Source: Mycoemilia scoparia (taxonomy: Eukaryota; Kickxellomycota; Kickxellomycetes; Kickxellales; Kickxellaceae). Taken from it: a DNA stretch of 54,384 bases. A model generated the notes under the pieces. The model saw nothing but the letters and a program-made list of their open reading frames with translations. It searched no databases and was not told the origin of the DNA. Below, piece after piece: positions 1 through 9,112 of this stretch (the stretch's first letter is position 1; each line of letters starts with the position of its first letter). The position numbers were made by a program, and so were the translations under genes. The stretch covers positions 1 through 54,384 of the forward strand of contig JANBPU010000108.1 in NCBI GenBank assembly GCA_027575805.1. Direction: 5' to 3'.

Positions 1-79
1 GGCTTCATTTTTATTACTTATTAAGCCCAAAAGTACCTGGGCCTCTTATAGGTATAAAAATAAAAAGTGGAGAAGAGAT

Positions 80-151
80 GGAGGCATAGCTCAGTGGTAG
101 AGCATTCGACTGCAGATCGAACGGTCTCCGGTTCAAATCTGGGTGTCTCCT
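80..151 (+). tRNA. tRNA-Cys (GCA)
   Basis: The 72-nt sequence folds as a complete cloverleaf. The acceptor arm GGAGGCA pairs with TGTCTCC, with one G-T pair. The D-arm carries AGCTCAGTGGTAGAGC, and the anticodon stem TTCGA/TCGAA encloses the loop CTGCAGA, so the anticodon is GCA (cysteine). The T-arm has the TTCAAAT loop. The discriminator base is T, the identity base expected for tRNA-Cys. No intron is present. Short T-runs at 151-154 and 157-161 can end RNA polymerase III transcription. CCA is not encoded, as usual in eukaryotes. Confidence 0.96.
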
Positions 152-540
152 TTTCATTTTTATGACCGTATTCAATGATAAATTTTTACTACTCGTTTTT
201 ACCTTTGTTTAGCTATGATATATCTAGTTCAAATTACCTATGTATTAAATCAGAATCACCAATACAATTCATTGATACACCTCTTTTTTTAAATATGGCT
301 AAAAGTTTACAACTTTTTACAAGATCTCTTAAACAGAAAGATTATCCTTATGTATTTGTATGGTTAGTATTAGACTCATTAATATACCAAAGTGGAATAC
401 CATTGATGCCACTTTACATTTGATGCCAACTAAAATCCTTAGCTATATGTAATTTTCAATTCATAAAATAAATACAAAAATAACCACAACCATCTCACAA
501 ACAAACTCCAAAAATTACAAAATTCCATCTATCTCACTGC
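152..540. other. intergenic, AT-rich
   Basis: This spacer between the tRNA and the 3' end of the L-2-hydroxyglutarate dehydrogenase gene holds one 82-codon ATG reading frame at 175-423 (+). Its product has no recognisable motif and an AT-driven composition, so I treat it as chance. Nothing else is evident. Confidence 0.5.
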
Positions 541-1776
541 TTATAGAATAATGCCCTTGGTATACTTTGCAATAGCAAGCGAAGAGGTCAATCCAGGGCT
601 TTCAATACCAAGAAGGTTAACAAAATTAAATAGATTATAATCTTGGGCTTCATTTCTAATCATAAAGTCATGGAATTTGCCACCGGGAGGCTGGAGTTTT
701 GGTCTAATTCCAGCATAATCAATGAATATATCCGAAGCTGTAATGGCAGGCAAGTAAGATTTGATTGCATCAACAAATTCCTTTATTCCTTCGTTTTCTG
801 TCAATTTGTAATCAGTTGGTGAGTCAGTCCAATTGATATCTGGTCCAAACTTGATTTTTCCACCAAGGTCTATTGTCAAATGAGTTCCTAGGGTGGTGAT
901 GTTTGGATCTGGTACAGGGTAGATTAGTCTATCGACTTTGATTTTGTTACCCGAGTAGGAGTAGTAACGTCCCTTGGCATAGTATAGTTTTGGAGAATTA
1001 GGGATCTGGTCTTTTTGTAGAGCTAGTTGGAATATCTTGTCACTCCATAGACCAGCAGCATTTATTATAGTTTGAGACTTGATTGTCATTTGTGGCAAGT
1101 CTGGATCATTAGTTTCGATAGTAACATAATATCCACTTTTACCATTGTTTTGTGGTTCTATGGCGATGACTTTCGAACATAATGCTACATCAGACCCGTT
1201 GTCTATGATCTCTCCCTTAAGTGATTCCATAAAGCTATGAGTGTCGATGATTCCAGTGGTTGGCGATACAAGCGAAGAATGGCCAAATATATGTGGCTCG
1301 TTTTTTAGCATTTCGGATTTCGTAATCATGTGGGTTTCGACTCCAAGTTCTTTGGTCTTTTGCTGCAATTTCTCAAGATATGAAGTCTGCTCCTCGTCAT
1401 GGGCTACTATCCATTTTCCTACCTTTTTGTGAGGTATGTTTCTGGATTGGCAGTAGTCATATAGTAAGTGTTTTCCTTCAATGCATAGTTTGGTTTTTAG
1501 TGAGTCGTTGGGATAGTAAATGCCCGCATGAATTACTTCGCTGTTTCTGGAACTGGTTTCTTCGCCGATACTGCGGTTCTTTTCTACAACTAGAGTGGTT
1601 TCTGATGAGTTTTGAGCTAATTCTCTGCCGATGGCTAAACCAACTACTCCACCACCGATGACAAGATGGTCAACAGCAAAATCCGAACCAGATGAAACTG
1701 CTGCTGATGGCAATGTTGTGGTGGAGTAGGAGGATCTTTGGGGTTTCGATATACAGCGTAAGACCGAGCGTAACAT
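541..1776 (-). CDS. L2HGDH: L-2-hydroxyglutarate dehydrogenase, mitochondrial
   Basis: This is a FAD-dependent oxidoreductase that returns L-2-hydroxyglutarate, a side product of malate dehydrogenase, to 2-oxoglutarate (family knowledge). The intronless frame encodes 411 residues. The ATG at 1776 is chosen; the two codons upstream start with GTG. Residues 1-30 are basic and Ser/Thr-rich without acids, like a mitochondrial presequence. A dinucleotide-binding motif, VIGGGVVGLAIGREL, lies at about 39-53. It is followed by the DAO-family signatures SSRNSEVIHAGIYYP and, near the C-terminus, DYAGIRPKLQPPGG and NLLGIESPGLTSSLAIA. Together these identify the L2HGDH/LhgO branch rather than glycerol-3-phosphate or proline dehydrogenases. 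The length matches the family (about 400-460), so the gene looks intact. Confidence 0.93.
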   Translation of the reverse strand: MLRSVLRCISKPQRSSYSTTTLPSAAVSSGSDFAVDHLVIGGGVVGLAIGRELAQNSSETTLVVEKNRSIGEETSSRNSEVIHAGIYYPNDSLKTKLCIEGKHLLYDYCQSRNIPHKKVGKWIVAHDEEQTSYLEKLQQKTKELGVETHMITKSEMLKNEPHIFGHSSLVSPTTGIIDTHSFMESLKGEIIDNGSDVALCSKVIAIEPQNNGKSGYYVTIETNDPDLPQMTIKSQTIINAAGLWSDKIFQLALQKDQIPNSPKLYYAKGRYYSYSGNKIKVDRLIYPVPDPNITTLGTHLTIDLGGKIKFGPDINWTDSPTDYKLTENEGIKEFVDAIKSYLPAITASDIFIDYAGIRPKLQPPGGKFHDFMIRNEAQDYNLFNFVNLLGIESPGLTSSLAIAKYTKGIIL

Positions 1777-2187
1777 CGTCACAAACCTTTATTTGGCTAT
1801 TATGTGTGATAAATATTATTATAATATTGTGAAAGGAGTTAAGTAAATATGCCAAATATTAGGGTCAAGATGCATGTTCTCGGATTATAATACATCGAGA
1901 TGCAATCTCTTTCAACCCTATATGAGCGGCAATTTTATGGGAAGGATCGCCAATTCAGCCTATGATCTTTTCAGGATTTGGCTGACAGGTGTTATTGCAA
2001 ATAGTTAGGAAGCATGCTGCTTCTGATGAGATGGCGTAGACAGAAAAATCATGATTGTGGCTTTAGTAGTAGCAGTAGTAATAACAAAACGTTTAACATG
2101 ATGAATATTTATCCATACTAAAATGAATCTTATTGAATGTGCATAAAACATGCCTATATTCCAAGCAATAATAAAATACTGAATTAT
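1777..2187. other. intergenic between L2HGDH promoter and p24 3' end
   Basis: AT-rich spacer holding the L2HGDH upstream region and the 3' UTR of the p24 gene; both genes are on the minus strand. I see no RNA gene, no repeat and no convincing core promoter element. Confidence 0.4.
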
Positions 2188-2940
2188 CTAGACTATACAA
2201 CGAAGTTTGAACAACGAAGTCATATAGTAAACCTGCCAACCAAAAACCCCAATTAAAGCCAGAGATTGAACAACTGACCAATATATCAGGTATTTGTTTA
2301 AAGCGCCTGAATCGAAGCGGGAAATGTCGCGAGAAACCATGAATTCAAAGTCAGTAATCATATCGCCGATATAAGTAGATAGGGTATTTATTTCTGCTTC
2401 CAGTGCTTTATCAACCTTTGTTTTTTCTTAAAAATCCAAGAATCAAATGAGGTTGATTAGAGTTAAATGAAATTGATACATCTTTCAGCCACCATTTAAT
2501 CAAACAAAGAAAACATGGCCTGGCTTACCTTGCTTAACACCGTTATCCAATTTCTTGAACCTAAAGCTTTCCTTTTCAGGTCTATGTCTGAAATTTATAA
2601 TGATTGTGGATGCGTGGAAAGTATTTTTGAAGCAGTACTTGTACCATCCTGGAGCATCGCAAGTCACTTTAACGTTATCTGCATTGCTCATTATGAATGT
2701 GTCTTGCAAAGTATCTAGTTTCCAGGTAGTGAATGTGACTTTTATGTTATCAATGACATCAAAGCTTATATCCAAAGTCTCGTTAGGATCAAGCTTTTCT
2801 CCATAACACTGCTCTTCCTGAGGCTGTATAGTTGTGCTGTAGCCTGAAACAGAGGGTATTAGAATGTTGCAAATGATTGAAAGTACTAATAATAGCGTTG
2901 CTAGTGGTGATGGTGGTCTTGGAGCATCTGATGCTTTCAT
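2188..2940 (-). CDS. p24 (EMP24/GP25L/TMED) family cargo receptor
   Basis: Two exons, 2940-2529 and 2426-2188, are joined by an intron with donor GTAAGC and acceptor TTTTTAAG; the joined frame encodes 216 residues. The order is typical of the p24 family. There is a signal peptide (about 1-34). A lumenal GOLD domain starts near the Cys of EEQCYGEKLDPNETLDISFDV and has a second Cys in VTCDAPGWYKYCF. Then come an amphipathic helix (EKTKVDKALEAEINTLSTYI), one C-terminal membrane segment (YLIYWSVVQSLALIGVFGWQ) and a short cytosolic tail, TSLFKLRCIV. Such proteins cycle between ER and Golgi in COPI and COPII vesicles as cargo receptors. The tail has one Phe and a terminal hydrophobic pair but no classic KKXX, so I do not assign a subfamily. 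The second exon lies beyond an in-frame stop in the retained intron and was recovered only by splicing. Confidence 0.88.
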
Positions 2941-3556
2941 TTTGGTAGAGCTATTTTTGTTGGAAACTACGAGTAGATGTCAGTTTTGGTAAAAATAGAT
3001 TAAAGTCGCTTGAATATAGAAAAGCTAATTAAAGAGTTAAAAAGTAAAAATGTGTATGAGGGTAAATAAGAGGTCGAAAATGAGATTTGCCAGTAAGAGC
3101 CTAAAGTATGCAATTTAATGAGAAAGACAACGTTTAAATATGCTTTAAAATAGAAGCGAAAAGAACGTGGTTTATCAATAAGAGTGTTGGCGATTGGGTT
3201 TATAAAGCAGTAATATGTTTTGATTAGTTACAAAAGAATATTGGTTTTTTATGCCCAAACCACTCATACACCTAACTTGCCTAATTATTGCGTTTTGAGT
3301 CTATCCAGAGAAGCAGCAATGATTCGTTCTAACACGGCTGGATAGGCTTTGCTGATAAGTACCTAAATTTTAACAGCATCAAAATAATGAAATACAAATT
3401 ATAACAAATTTATTAGTAATGCTATTCTAAAACGAGAAAAAACCAAAAGCAAGATATTTAGTCAAGCCATTAAAAAAGTGGTATATCAACAGATTCTAAA
3501 TTGTGATAGGAAACGGAGAGGATGTGTATTAACATTTGTTTATTTAACTCTGTAGT
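2941..3556. other. intergenic, AT-rich
   Basis: This 0.6-kb spacer separates the 3' end of the SLC35F-like gene from the p24 start, and both genes are on the minus strand. It should contain the p24 promoter. No reading frame, repeat or RNA gene is supported. Confidence 0.4.
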
Positions 3557-5912
3557 TCATTGCTGTGTTACAACACCAGCCTTAGTGTCAGTATGTGGTT
3601 GCGATTCAAGCGCAGCTGATCCCTTTACTGAGTTGCCAAGGTTGTCTCTGTCATTGTCGTGGCTGTTGAACCTGCCAATACTGCTAGTATTGCTGGGGCT
3701 GCTTTCAGGACGTTGTTCTTGCACAACAGTTTCAGAGTTCTCGGAAGTTGGAGCTGGACTATCGGAATTGCCCTTCTTTTCACGCCAGCCAGGTAATTGT
3801 GCCAAGTTTGTTGGTGGCTTGTAAGGGCGAACGTTATAAATAATGATACCCACGATGACGATAACATATGATCCGGCATATAGTGGGAAAATCTATCCAT
3901 CAACGATAACAAGTATAAAGTTAATGAATTATAATATCATGTGGGCAATGATTTTTGAAGGGTGCCTTTTGGTGGTCAACAACTATAGGGATAGCTACAG
4001 CCAAATGAGTTACTACCATAATAATAGACTAAGAGAGCCTTACCTTGTATCCAAATAGGTAGATACCAAAAATCAACCCATAAAAGTCAGAAGTAAGAAT
4101 TGAGAGGTTATAGAAAGCGGCCGAACTCAATCTGAACAAGAATGGGGTCAACGAATACAACAAAAACATTGTAAAATCGAACCCCAAAATATATCCAACA
4201 ACCGGACCACTCCAGGGAATCATCTTCAACTCATTTCTTTCCAGAATAGCCAACTGAACGCCATTAATGATGGTACCGAACAGACCCAACCAAGCAATAG
4301 TTTCGTACTGAGGCCGTTGCCGAACAATATACTCTTCCAACGTATTGGACACACCATAGCAAGTAGCACCAATAAGCATGAATATATCGCCCTTGACAGC
4401 ATCCTTGGCCTTATTGTTTTTACCCGAATCCATATCGCTCTTGATGAGCAATCCCAAGCCAACCAGACAAACAATGACACCCAAATATTGCGACCAATGG
4501 AACCTGATCTTCATCAAAAAGAAGGTCAGCACCACAACCACGGGCAAAGTCCACGCGTCGAGCAACATGCAAGATAATAGCGAAGTATAGTTGTATGCCT
4601 TTACTACAAAGAAGTTGCCCTCGACATCGACTGCAGCCAAAATGATGTACCAGTACCAACGACGTTTGAAGTTCACCCACATGGCCTTTGGGCCTAGTCT
4701 AATTAGCGTGAACGGCACATAAAATAGAGCCAGAAGGACATATACCAAAAACGACTGAGTAGTTGGAACCGAAATGTTATAGTTGAATGCCAGCTCATTG
4801 GTAAGAACAGTAGTTGATGTTATACAGAGCGATAGAAGTTGGCCCAGTAAGACGATTAGGACAAATTTCTTCCAGTTTGTGAATAGTTCGTGTTTGTCTC
4901 GGCCGAAAATGAAAACTTTCCAGCCATGCTTTGTTTTCCACCATTTCTTGTTTCTCCTGTCACCTGGGGTTTCTACCAAATCCTGATCTTCGTGGCCAGC
5001 CTCTCGGGTATCGTCATTGCTGGCGTTTACAGTGTTTGTGGGTGCAGCGCCGTGTTCATGTGGTTGGTTAAGACTTGATCTGCTGTTAACTTGAGTTTGA
5101 TGAGTCTCATCTCTTGTACTATTGGTATTGGTATTGTTAGGATCGATACTTCTATCCATATCGTCTCTACTAGGCCGTGCGCTCACCAGGCGGCGATTCT
5201 CGTCAACCACGTCATAGATATCGTTGTTTTGGTAACTGTTATCAATACCAGTGTCAGTCTTTTCAATAGATCTAGGATTGGTTACACCATTATTATTATT
5301 ATTATTATTATTATTATCGCCACCAATGTTGTTTGTCGTTGTAGCAGCAGCAGCAATTGAATTGATAGTTCTTGGATCGTTTTGGTTTATACCAACCTTG
5401 TCATTTGAACCATTACCAACAAATGGCCCATATTCACCACTTTGTCTACCCTGCTCATCGTCACCATCAACTGAATAGAACTCAGTACTTGCTCTGCTAG
5501 TGGTAGTGGCAAATGTAGATTGAGCAGTCCTGGCGCTAAACATGCTGGTATCTGTTGCTGTGCTATAAGTCGATGTCCTGGTAGAAGCATGTGGCGAGCG
5601 AGCATTGCTACTAATACTGCTGCTATTTCTACGCAGTGGTCCGCTTAGATTGAAAGGGCGCCTAGGAAATAGAGGCAAAGGCATTGAGTCCTCATCTAGG
5701 CCAATTATGGATCTCGGGCCTCTTAAGCCATTATTACTACTGTTGCTGCTTACAACACTGCTCTTTGGTGACAGTGTTTGGGGTATAGGTAGTAGTGGGT
5801 GGGACGGGCTAGTTGGGGATTCGGGGTGATCTTGGCTTTTCGGCGATGGATCGGTGATGATAGTAGATTTGGGAGAAAGCCGGTTGTCTTTTTCTTCCCC
5901 CATACCATTCAT
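3557..5912 (-). CDS. SLC35F1/F2/F6-type solute transporter with long disordered N-terminus
   Basis: Two exons, 5912-4044 and 3892-3557, encode 734 residues; the intron has donor GTAAGG and acceptor GGATAG. The ATG at 5912 is used because the frame upstream begins with TTG. Residues 1 to about 335 are low complexity: Ser/Pro-rich, with a nine-Asn run encoded by an ATT repeat on the plus strand (5290-5318). From about 345 there are roughly ten membrane segments of the drug/metabolite transporter superfamily. Family signatures include AVDVEGNFFVVKAYNYTSLLS, LLDAWTLPVVVVLTFFLMK and GDIFMLIGATCYGVSNTLEE. The last segment (YKIFPLYAGSYVIVIVGIIIYNV) spans the exon junction and supports the splice. 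A polar tail of about 85 residues follows. The family is usually near 400 residues, so the N-terminal extension is unusual. Substrate and membrane location are unknown. The intron carries a dispersed palindromic repeat. Confidence 0.88.
3931..4012 (+). mobile_element. MITE-like element, family 1, copy inside the SLC35F intron
   Basis: The sequence begins ATCATGTGGGCAATGATTTT and continues TTGAAGGGTGCCTTTTGGTGG, then reaches ACAGCCAAATGAG. It aligns closely with the element at 28541-28642. The right terminal inverted repeat is not recognisable, so the copy looks 3'-truncated. It fills about half of the 151-bp intron (3893-4043) and ends about 30 bp from the splice donor of the host gene. Confidence 0.7.
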
Positions 5913-6174
5913 CTCTATCAATGGTTTCCTTTGTTACAAGAGCCTGTATATCTATTAGCAATAATATTTGTGGGAAATGATTGTTAGTAGTTGAAGAATA
6001 CAATATGTCGATCACATGCTAGGCTTGATGGTAGTCACAAGCAAGAAAGAAGCCCATGAGTGTGCTTTTTTGTGTATGCTATGGAAGTATACCTTGCTTG
6101 TATAGACAAATACTTGCATGTATACTTGAAACCAAGAATATATTAAAAGTAACCGTAAAAGCAAAAAGGTGAGT

Positions 6175-6196
6175 GAGAGAGAGAGAGAGAGAGAGA
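6175..6196. repeat. (GA)n microsatellite
   Basis: About eleven uninterrupted GA units lie upstream of the SLC35F-like gene. GA/CT tracts also occur at 23671-23698 and 40398-40422, each in intergenic DNA near a 5' or 3' gene end. Confidence 0.95.
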
Positions 6197-6649
6197 AAGT
6201 AATACCAAAGTGGGGAAAAAGCTAGGGAAGAGAAAAAGAAAGACGATTAATTGTCTGTGTGGGTGTATGTGTGAAAAAAGGGAAGAGGACCCTGATCCAA
6301 AAAAGAACGGGAAAAGGCTGAGCAACTTATCGATGATATCCTTCATGAATGTCATACCCTACATAAAAATGCATACAGGTTGTGAATCAGCATGTGTATG
6401 AGAGAAAAAGTCTTTGTTGATTATTGGAGAGAACACAAAACCCAATAGATTTTAGAGAGGCAAAGACAGCACCGAAGCTCAGTGTTGTTTATACAAAAAG
6501 GATCTTAGATAAGGGCGGTCTAAGCAGTTTGGGATTTGTCAAAACTAGAAAAGTTTGAGTAAACGATGGTAGTTGGCCTGCATTAATTTAAAACCCCGCG
6601 CCCTGCTGTTGAGTGATCTCATTTGTTGACAAAATGAAGATGAATCTCC

Positions 6650-6770
6650 TTTGAAGGTGTGTACCAGAATAATACCCTGGATAATAGCCAATAATCTGTC
6701 AGTCTCCAGCCAAAGTGTATGGGTTATGGGCCGATTTGCAGGGAATGTATGAGGGTACCAGTTTGTTTCC
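6650..6770 (+). repeat. dispersed repeat family 3, copy 1
   Basis: Shares GTACCAGAATAAT, then AGCCAAAGTGTATGG, ATGGGCCGATTT and GAGGGTACCA, in the same order, with the reverse complement of 25188-25280. It shares the first part with 28862-28925. The copies are diverged and I could not define the ends, so the boundaries are approximate. Confidence 0.5.
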
Positions 6771-7324
6771 TTTTGGCGAAGAACTTGCCAAATGAGTAGT
6801 GGGTTTTGGCATTTTGCCTGTCTAATAGAATTTATTTGGGTTTGAAGGTGTGTATATACGTGGTTTTTGTAAAAATAAGGTGAATAGCTCTTGGGGTCTG
6901 AGGTATGTTCCATGCCAAGTGCTAGACAAAAATGAATCCTTCTTGCAAAGAAACATTGTTGTAGTGGTGAAGGATTGTGAACGAGTGTCCTTTAGAGCAC
7001 GCTTATACAAGCCCTGGTGAGTAGCTGCTGAAACAAAGTTTCACAGCGTTAACTAAATCTTTCGGCATTTGGTCTCTAGTGTTATTCGTTGGAATTAAGG
7101 CTAAACCCGAACAACGGCAGATTGGTTTATAGTTGTCACCAGATCATGTCCTCATGCATCGTCAAGATGATGTTGCATCAGTAGCAGTAGCATTTATACT
7201 TCACTTTTTCAAGTGGCTGTTGTTATATAAAGCACCTATAGAAATGAGCTCCTTAATAACTAAATCTCAGCCCAGTTCAAACTAAAATCTCATCTTTATT
7301 ATGTCTTCTTTGCCGAATAAATAG

Positions 7325-7450
7325 TCAGATTTCACAATGCCTTAGGCTAAATGGGACCCTAGGAGTTTCTTATAAAGTATCTAGTGATTGAGCCAAAATC
7401 TGATGAGGGCCACCATAGATTCGATTCCATCACTAGTGAAATATTCCGAA
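7325..7450 (+). repeat. dispersed repeat family 2, copy 1
   Basis: Contains CACAATGCCTTAGGC, then GTGATTGAGCCAAAATCTGA, then CACTAGTGAAATATTCC. The same ordered blocks occur, diverged, at 8425-8600 (opposite strand) and 48545-48745 (same strand), and the first block occurs at 23360-23410. No coding capacity is evident. Confidence 0.6.
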
Positions 7451-7859
7451 ATCGATTTAAAGTTTCATTTGCTAATCTCCCTATAGCGATGAAAGAATAA
7501 GTATTTTGTAAATTCATCAATAATTTATAGAAATTAAGACAGCAAGAGTCAATCTATCTCCAATTAATATAGACGCACTGAAATACCTCCTCGCCATTTT
7601 AACATCGTTTTGGATACCAAAAAAACACCGAATAACAATAGGGAGTAGCTAATTTTGGATCTTTGACTATTGTTCTTTTCAGTGGCTGACTGATCCATAC
7701 CTAAAAATATCAAAAGACATTGATTTTGTATTGGATAAAGATTCTCAAGTATAGCTGTAAATATTGTCATAAGGCATTCCCCTCAGACATAAAGTTGTAC
7801 ACCCGCTTTCCCCTTTCTTTTTACTAAAATAAACTCTATAAACGCTTATTTGTCTAAAT

Positions 7860-8042
7860 ATGCTGCAATTCAAGATATTTGCGGGTTTCATTTTCGTCTT
7901 TTTGACATTGGCTATCCTCTCTAGTTCGACTCCTCTGCCTGGTCCTGGAGTTAATCCTCTTCAGCACGCAGTTAACAACAAACGTCAAGATGTTGGTGGT
8001 GGTCCACCTGGTGGCGGTGGTATTGGCGGTGGTGGCAAGTAG
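7860..8042 (+). CDS. small secreted glycine-rich peptide precursor (candidate)
   Basis: A 60-residue ATG frame with the layout of a secreted peptide precursor. Residues 1 to about 23 form a strong signal peptide: a basic residue at 5, a hydrophobic core (FIFVFLTLAIL) and a small-residue cleavage region (SSSTP). A Pro-rich linker follows, then a Lys-Arg pair at about 41-42 that would suit a Kex2-type protease. The remaining 18 residues begin Gln-Asp-Val and are otherwise almost only Gly, with two Pro, one Ile and a terminal Lys. An N-terminal Gln after Kex2 cleavage could cyclise to pyroglutamate. I recognise no family. Possible roles (cell-wall peptide, antimicrobial, signal) are speculation. 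There is no intron. A TATAAA sequence lies only about 17 bp upstream, too close to be a normal TATA box. Confidence 0.5.
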   Translation: MLQFKIFAGFIFVFLTLAILSSSTPLPGPGVNPLQHAVNNKRQDVGGGPPGGGGIGGGGK

Positions 8043-8424
8043 TCACCTTGATAAGCTGAAAACAATATCACAGGCGGCTATATATAGTCGATTTGCTAAT
8101 GTGGAGATATTTCAATGTTATATTCAAATATGAACTATTAACTGACAATATTAGTGCCTTTGTTTTGGTTTGAACTTCTAGCAAATAGTGGGTCACAGCA
8201 CAGCTTACTATTCTTAAAGTAATAAACTTTTTAATCAAGCGATTCTTTTTATCTGTTTGATGCCATGTTCTATGGGTGCTGCCTTGGGTAGCAAGCATAT
8301 CTTAGTATCCATCATCAGCAAGCTTCCAAACGCACATCATTTAGTTTAGAGACGTCATGTGTGTTTTAAAAAATATAAATGGTAGGCATTAGGTTTTCAG
8401 ATAGCTTTCCTTTTTTGCTATTCG
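8043..8424. other. intergenic, AT-rich
   Basis: The 3' side of the small peptide gene. No supported gene or repeat up to the family 2 copy that begins near 8425. Confidence 0.4.
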
Positions 8425-8600
8425 TATGGTAATACTTCACTATTGATCAGCTGTGATATAGACAGAAGTGGGACCTCAGATTTTAGCCCAATCACAAGCC
8501 ATTTCATATGCAACTCTTGGGGACCTATTTTGCCCAAAGCCTTGTGAGCTTTGACCATTTCTACAAAAATGGAATTCCTCCAAAATTTCCCTAACTTGAA
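8425..8600 (-). repeat. dispersed repeat family 2, copy 2
   Basis: Read on the minus strand, it contains CACAAGGCTTTGGGCAAAAT, then GAGTTGCATATGAAATGGCT, TGTGATTGGGCTAAAATCTGA, CACTTCTGTCTAT and a final AATAGTGAAGTATTACC. The order of blocks matches copies at 7325 and 48545. A 63-codon frame in it is a by-product of the repeat, not a gene. Confidence 0.6.
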
Positions 8601-8781
8601 CGATTCCAAAAATATTTTTATAACTTAAATACACCTATTTCACTATGATTACAACTTGATTACATCTAATTTTTCTGACTACACAGGGTAATTAATATAA
8701 ACTACTTTTATAACTCTGATGTATTTAAACCTGATAAATCCTTGTTGAAAATAAATGTAGTAAAAAATAAAACTAAAGATA

Positions 8782-8920
8782 ATATCATATGGGGAGTTAT
8801 TTTTGAAAGGTGGCCATCTCCTAACAAATGATGCTCACTAATTTGGCCTTGGTTGTTCCTTTAATCGTTGGCCACCAAAAGATATCCTTCAAAAACCCAT
8901 TACCCATATTTATGTTGATA
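8782..8920. mobile_element. MITE-like element, family 1, complete palindromic copy
   Basis: The left end reads ATATGGGGAGTTATTTTTGA (from 8788). The right end, read on the opposite strand, begins ATATGGGTAATGGGTTTTTGA (from 8910 downwards). Inner parts TTGGTGGCC and CTTTTGGTGGCCAAC also match the family. The copy is about 135 bp with imperfect terminal inverted repeats and no open frame, as expected of a non-autonomous DNA element. Confidence 0.7.
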
Positions 8921-9112
8921 TAGAGTTTCCATCCAATTTAAACAAAATGTTTAAAAAAGCATTGCTACTACTAAAAGGTTGTTTATCATTTCTTGTATTT
9001 AAAAAATAGAATCAAAATCTATACACATCCACACATATATAATGATATAAAAATAAATACACTTGTATGTATGTTTAAGTTTGGAGCCTGTTCTGTGTAG
9101 AAGATGGATCGG

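Larger units (their letters stand above)
5913..7324. other. gene-poor, repeat-bearing intergenic region
   Basis: This region lies upstream of the SLC35F-like gene. It contains a GA microsatellite (6175-6196) and a copy of dispersed repeat family 3 (about 6650-6770). An ATG frame of 122 codons on the minus strand (6545-6913) overlaps that repeat; it has no signal peptide, membrane segment or known motif and is not called as a gene. No other feature is supported. Confidence 0.5.

Noticed and set aside
175..423. 82-codon ATG frame next to tRNA-Cys
   Set aside because: AT-driven composition, no motif, no signal peptide with a clear cleavage site, no support from splice or promoter signals.
6143..6355. 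Hydrophobic-looking frame on the minus strand
   Set aside because: Its Leu/Ser-rich sequence is a translation of the GA/CT microsatellite and flanking AT-rich DNA.
6545..6913. 122-codon ATG frame on the minus strand
   Set aside because: Overlaps a dispersed repeat copy and shows no recognisable domain or codon pattern; likely chance.
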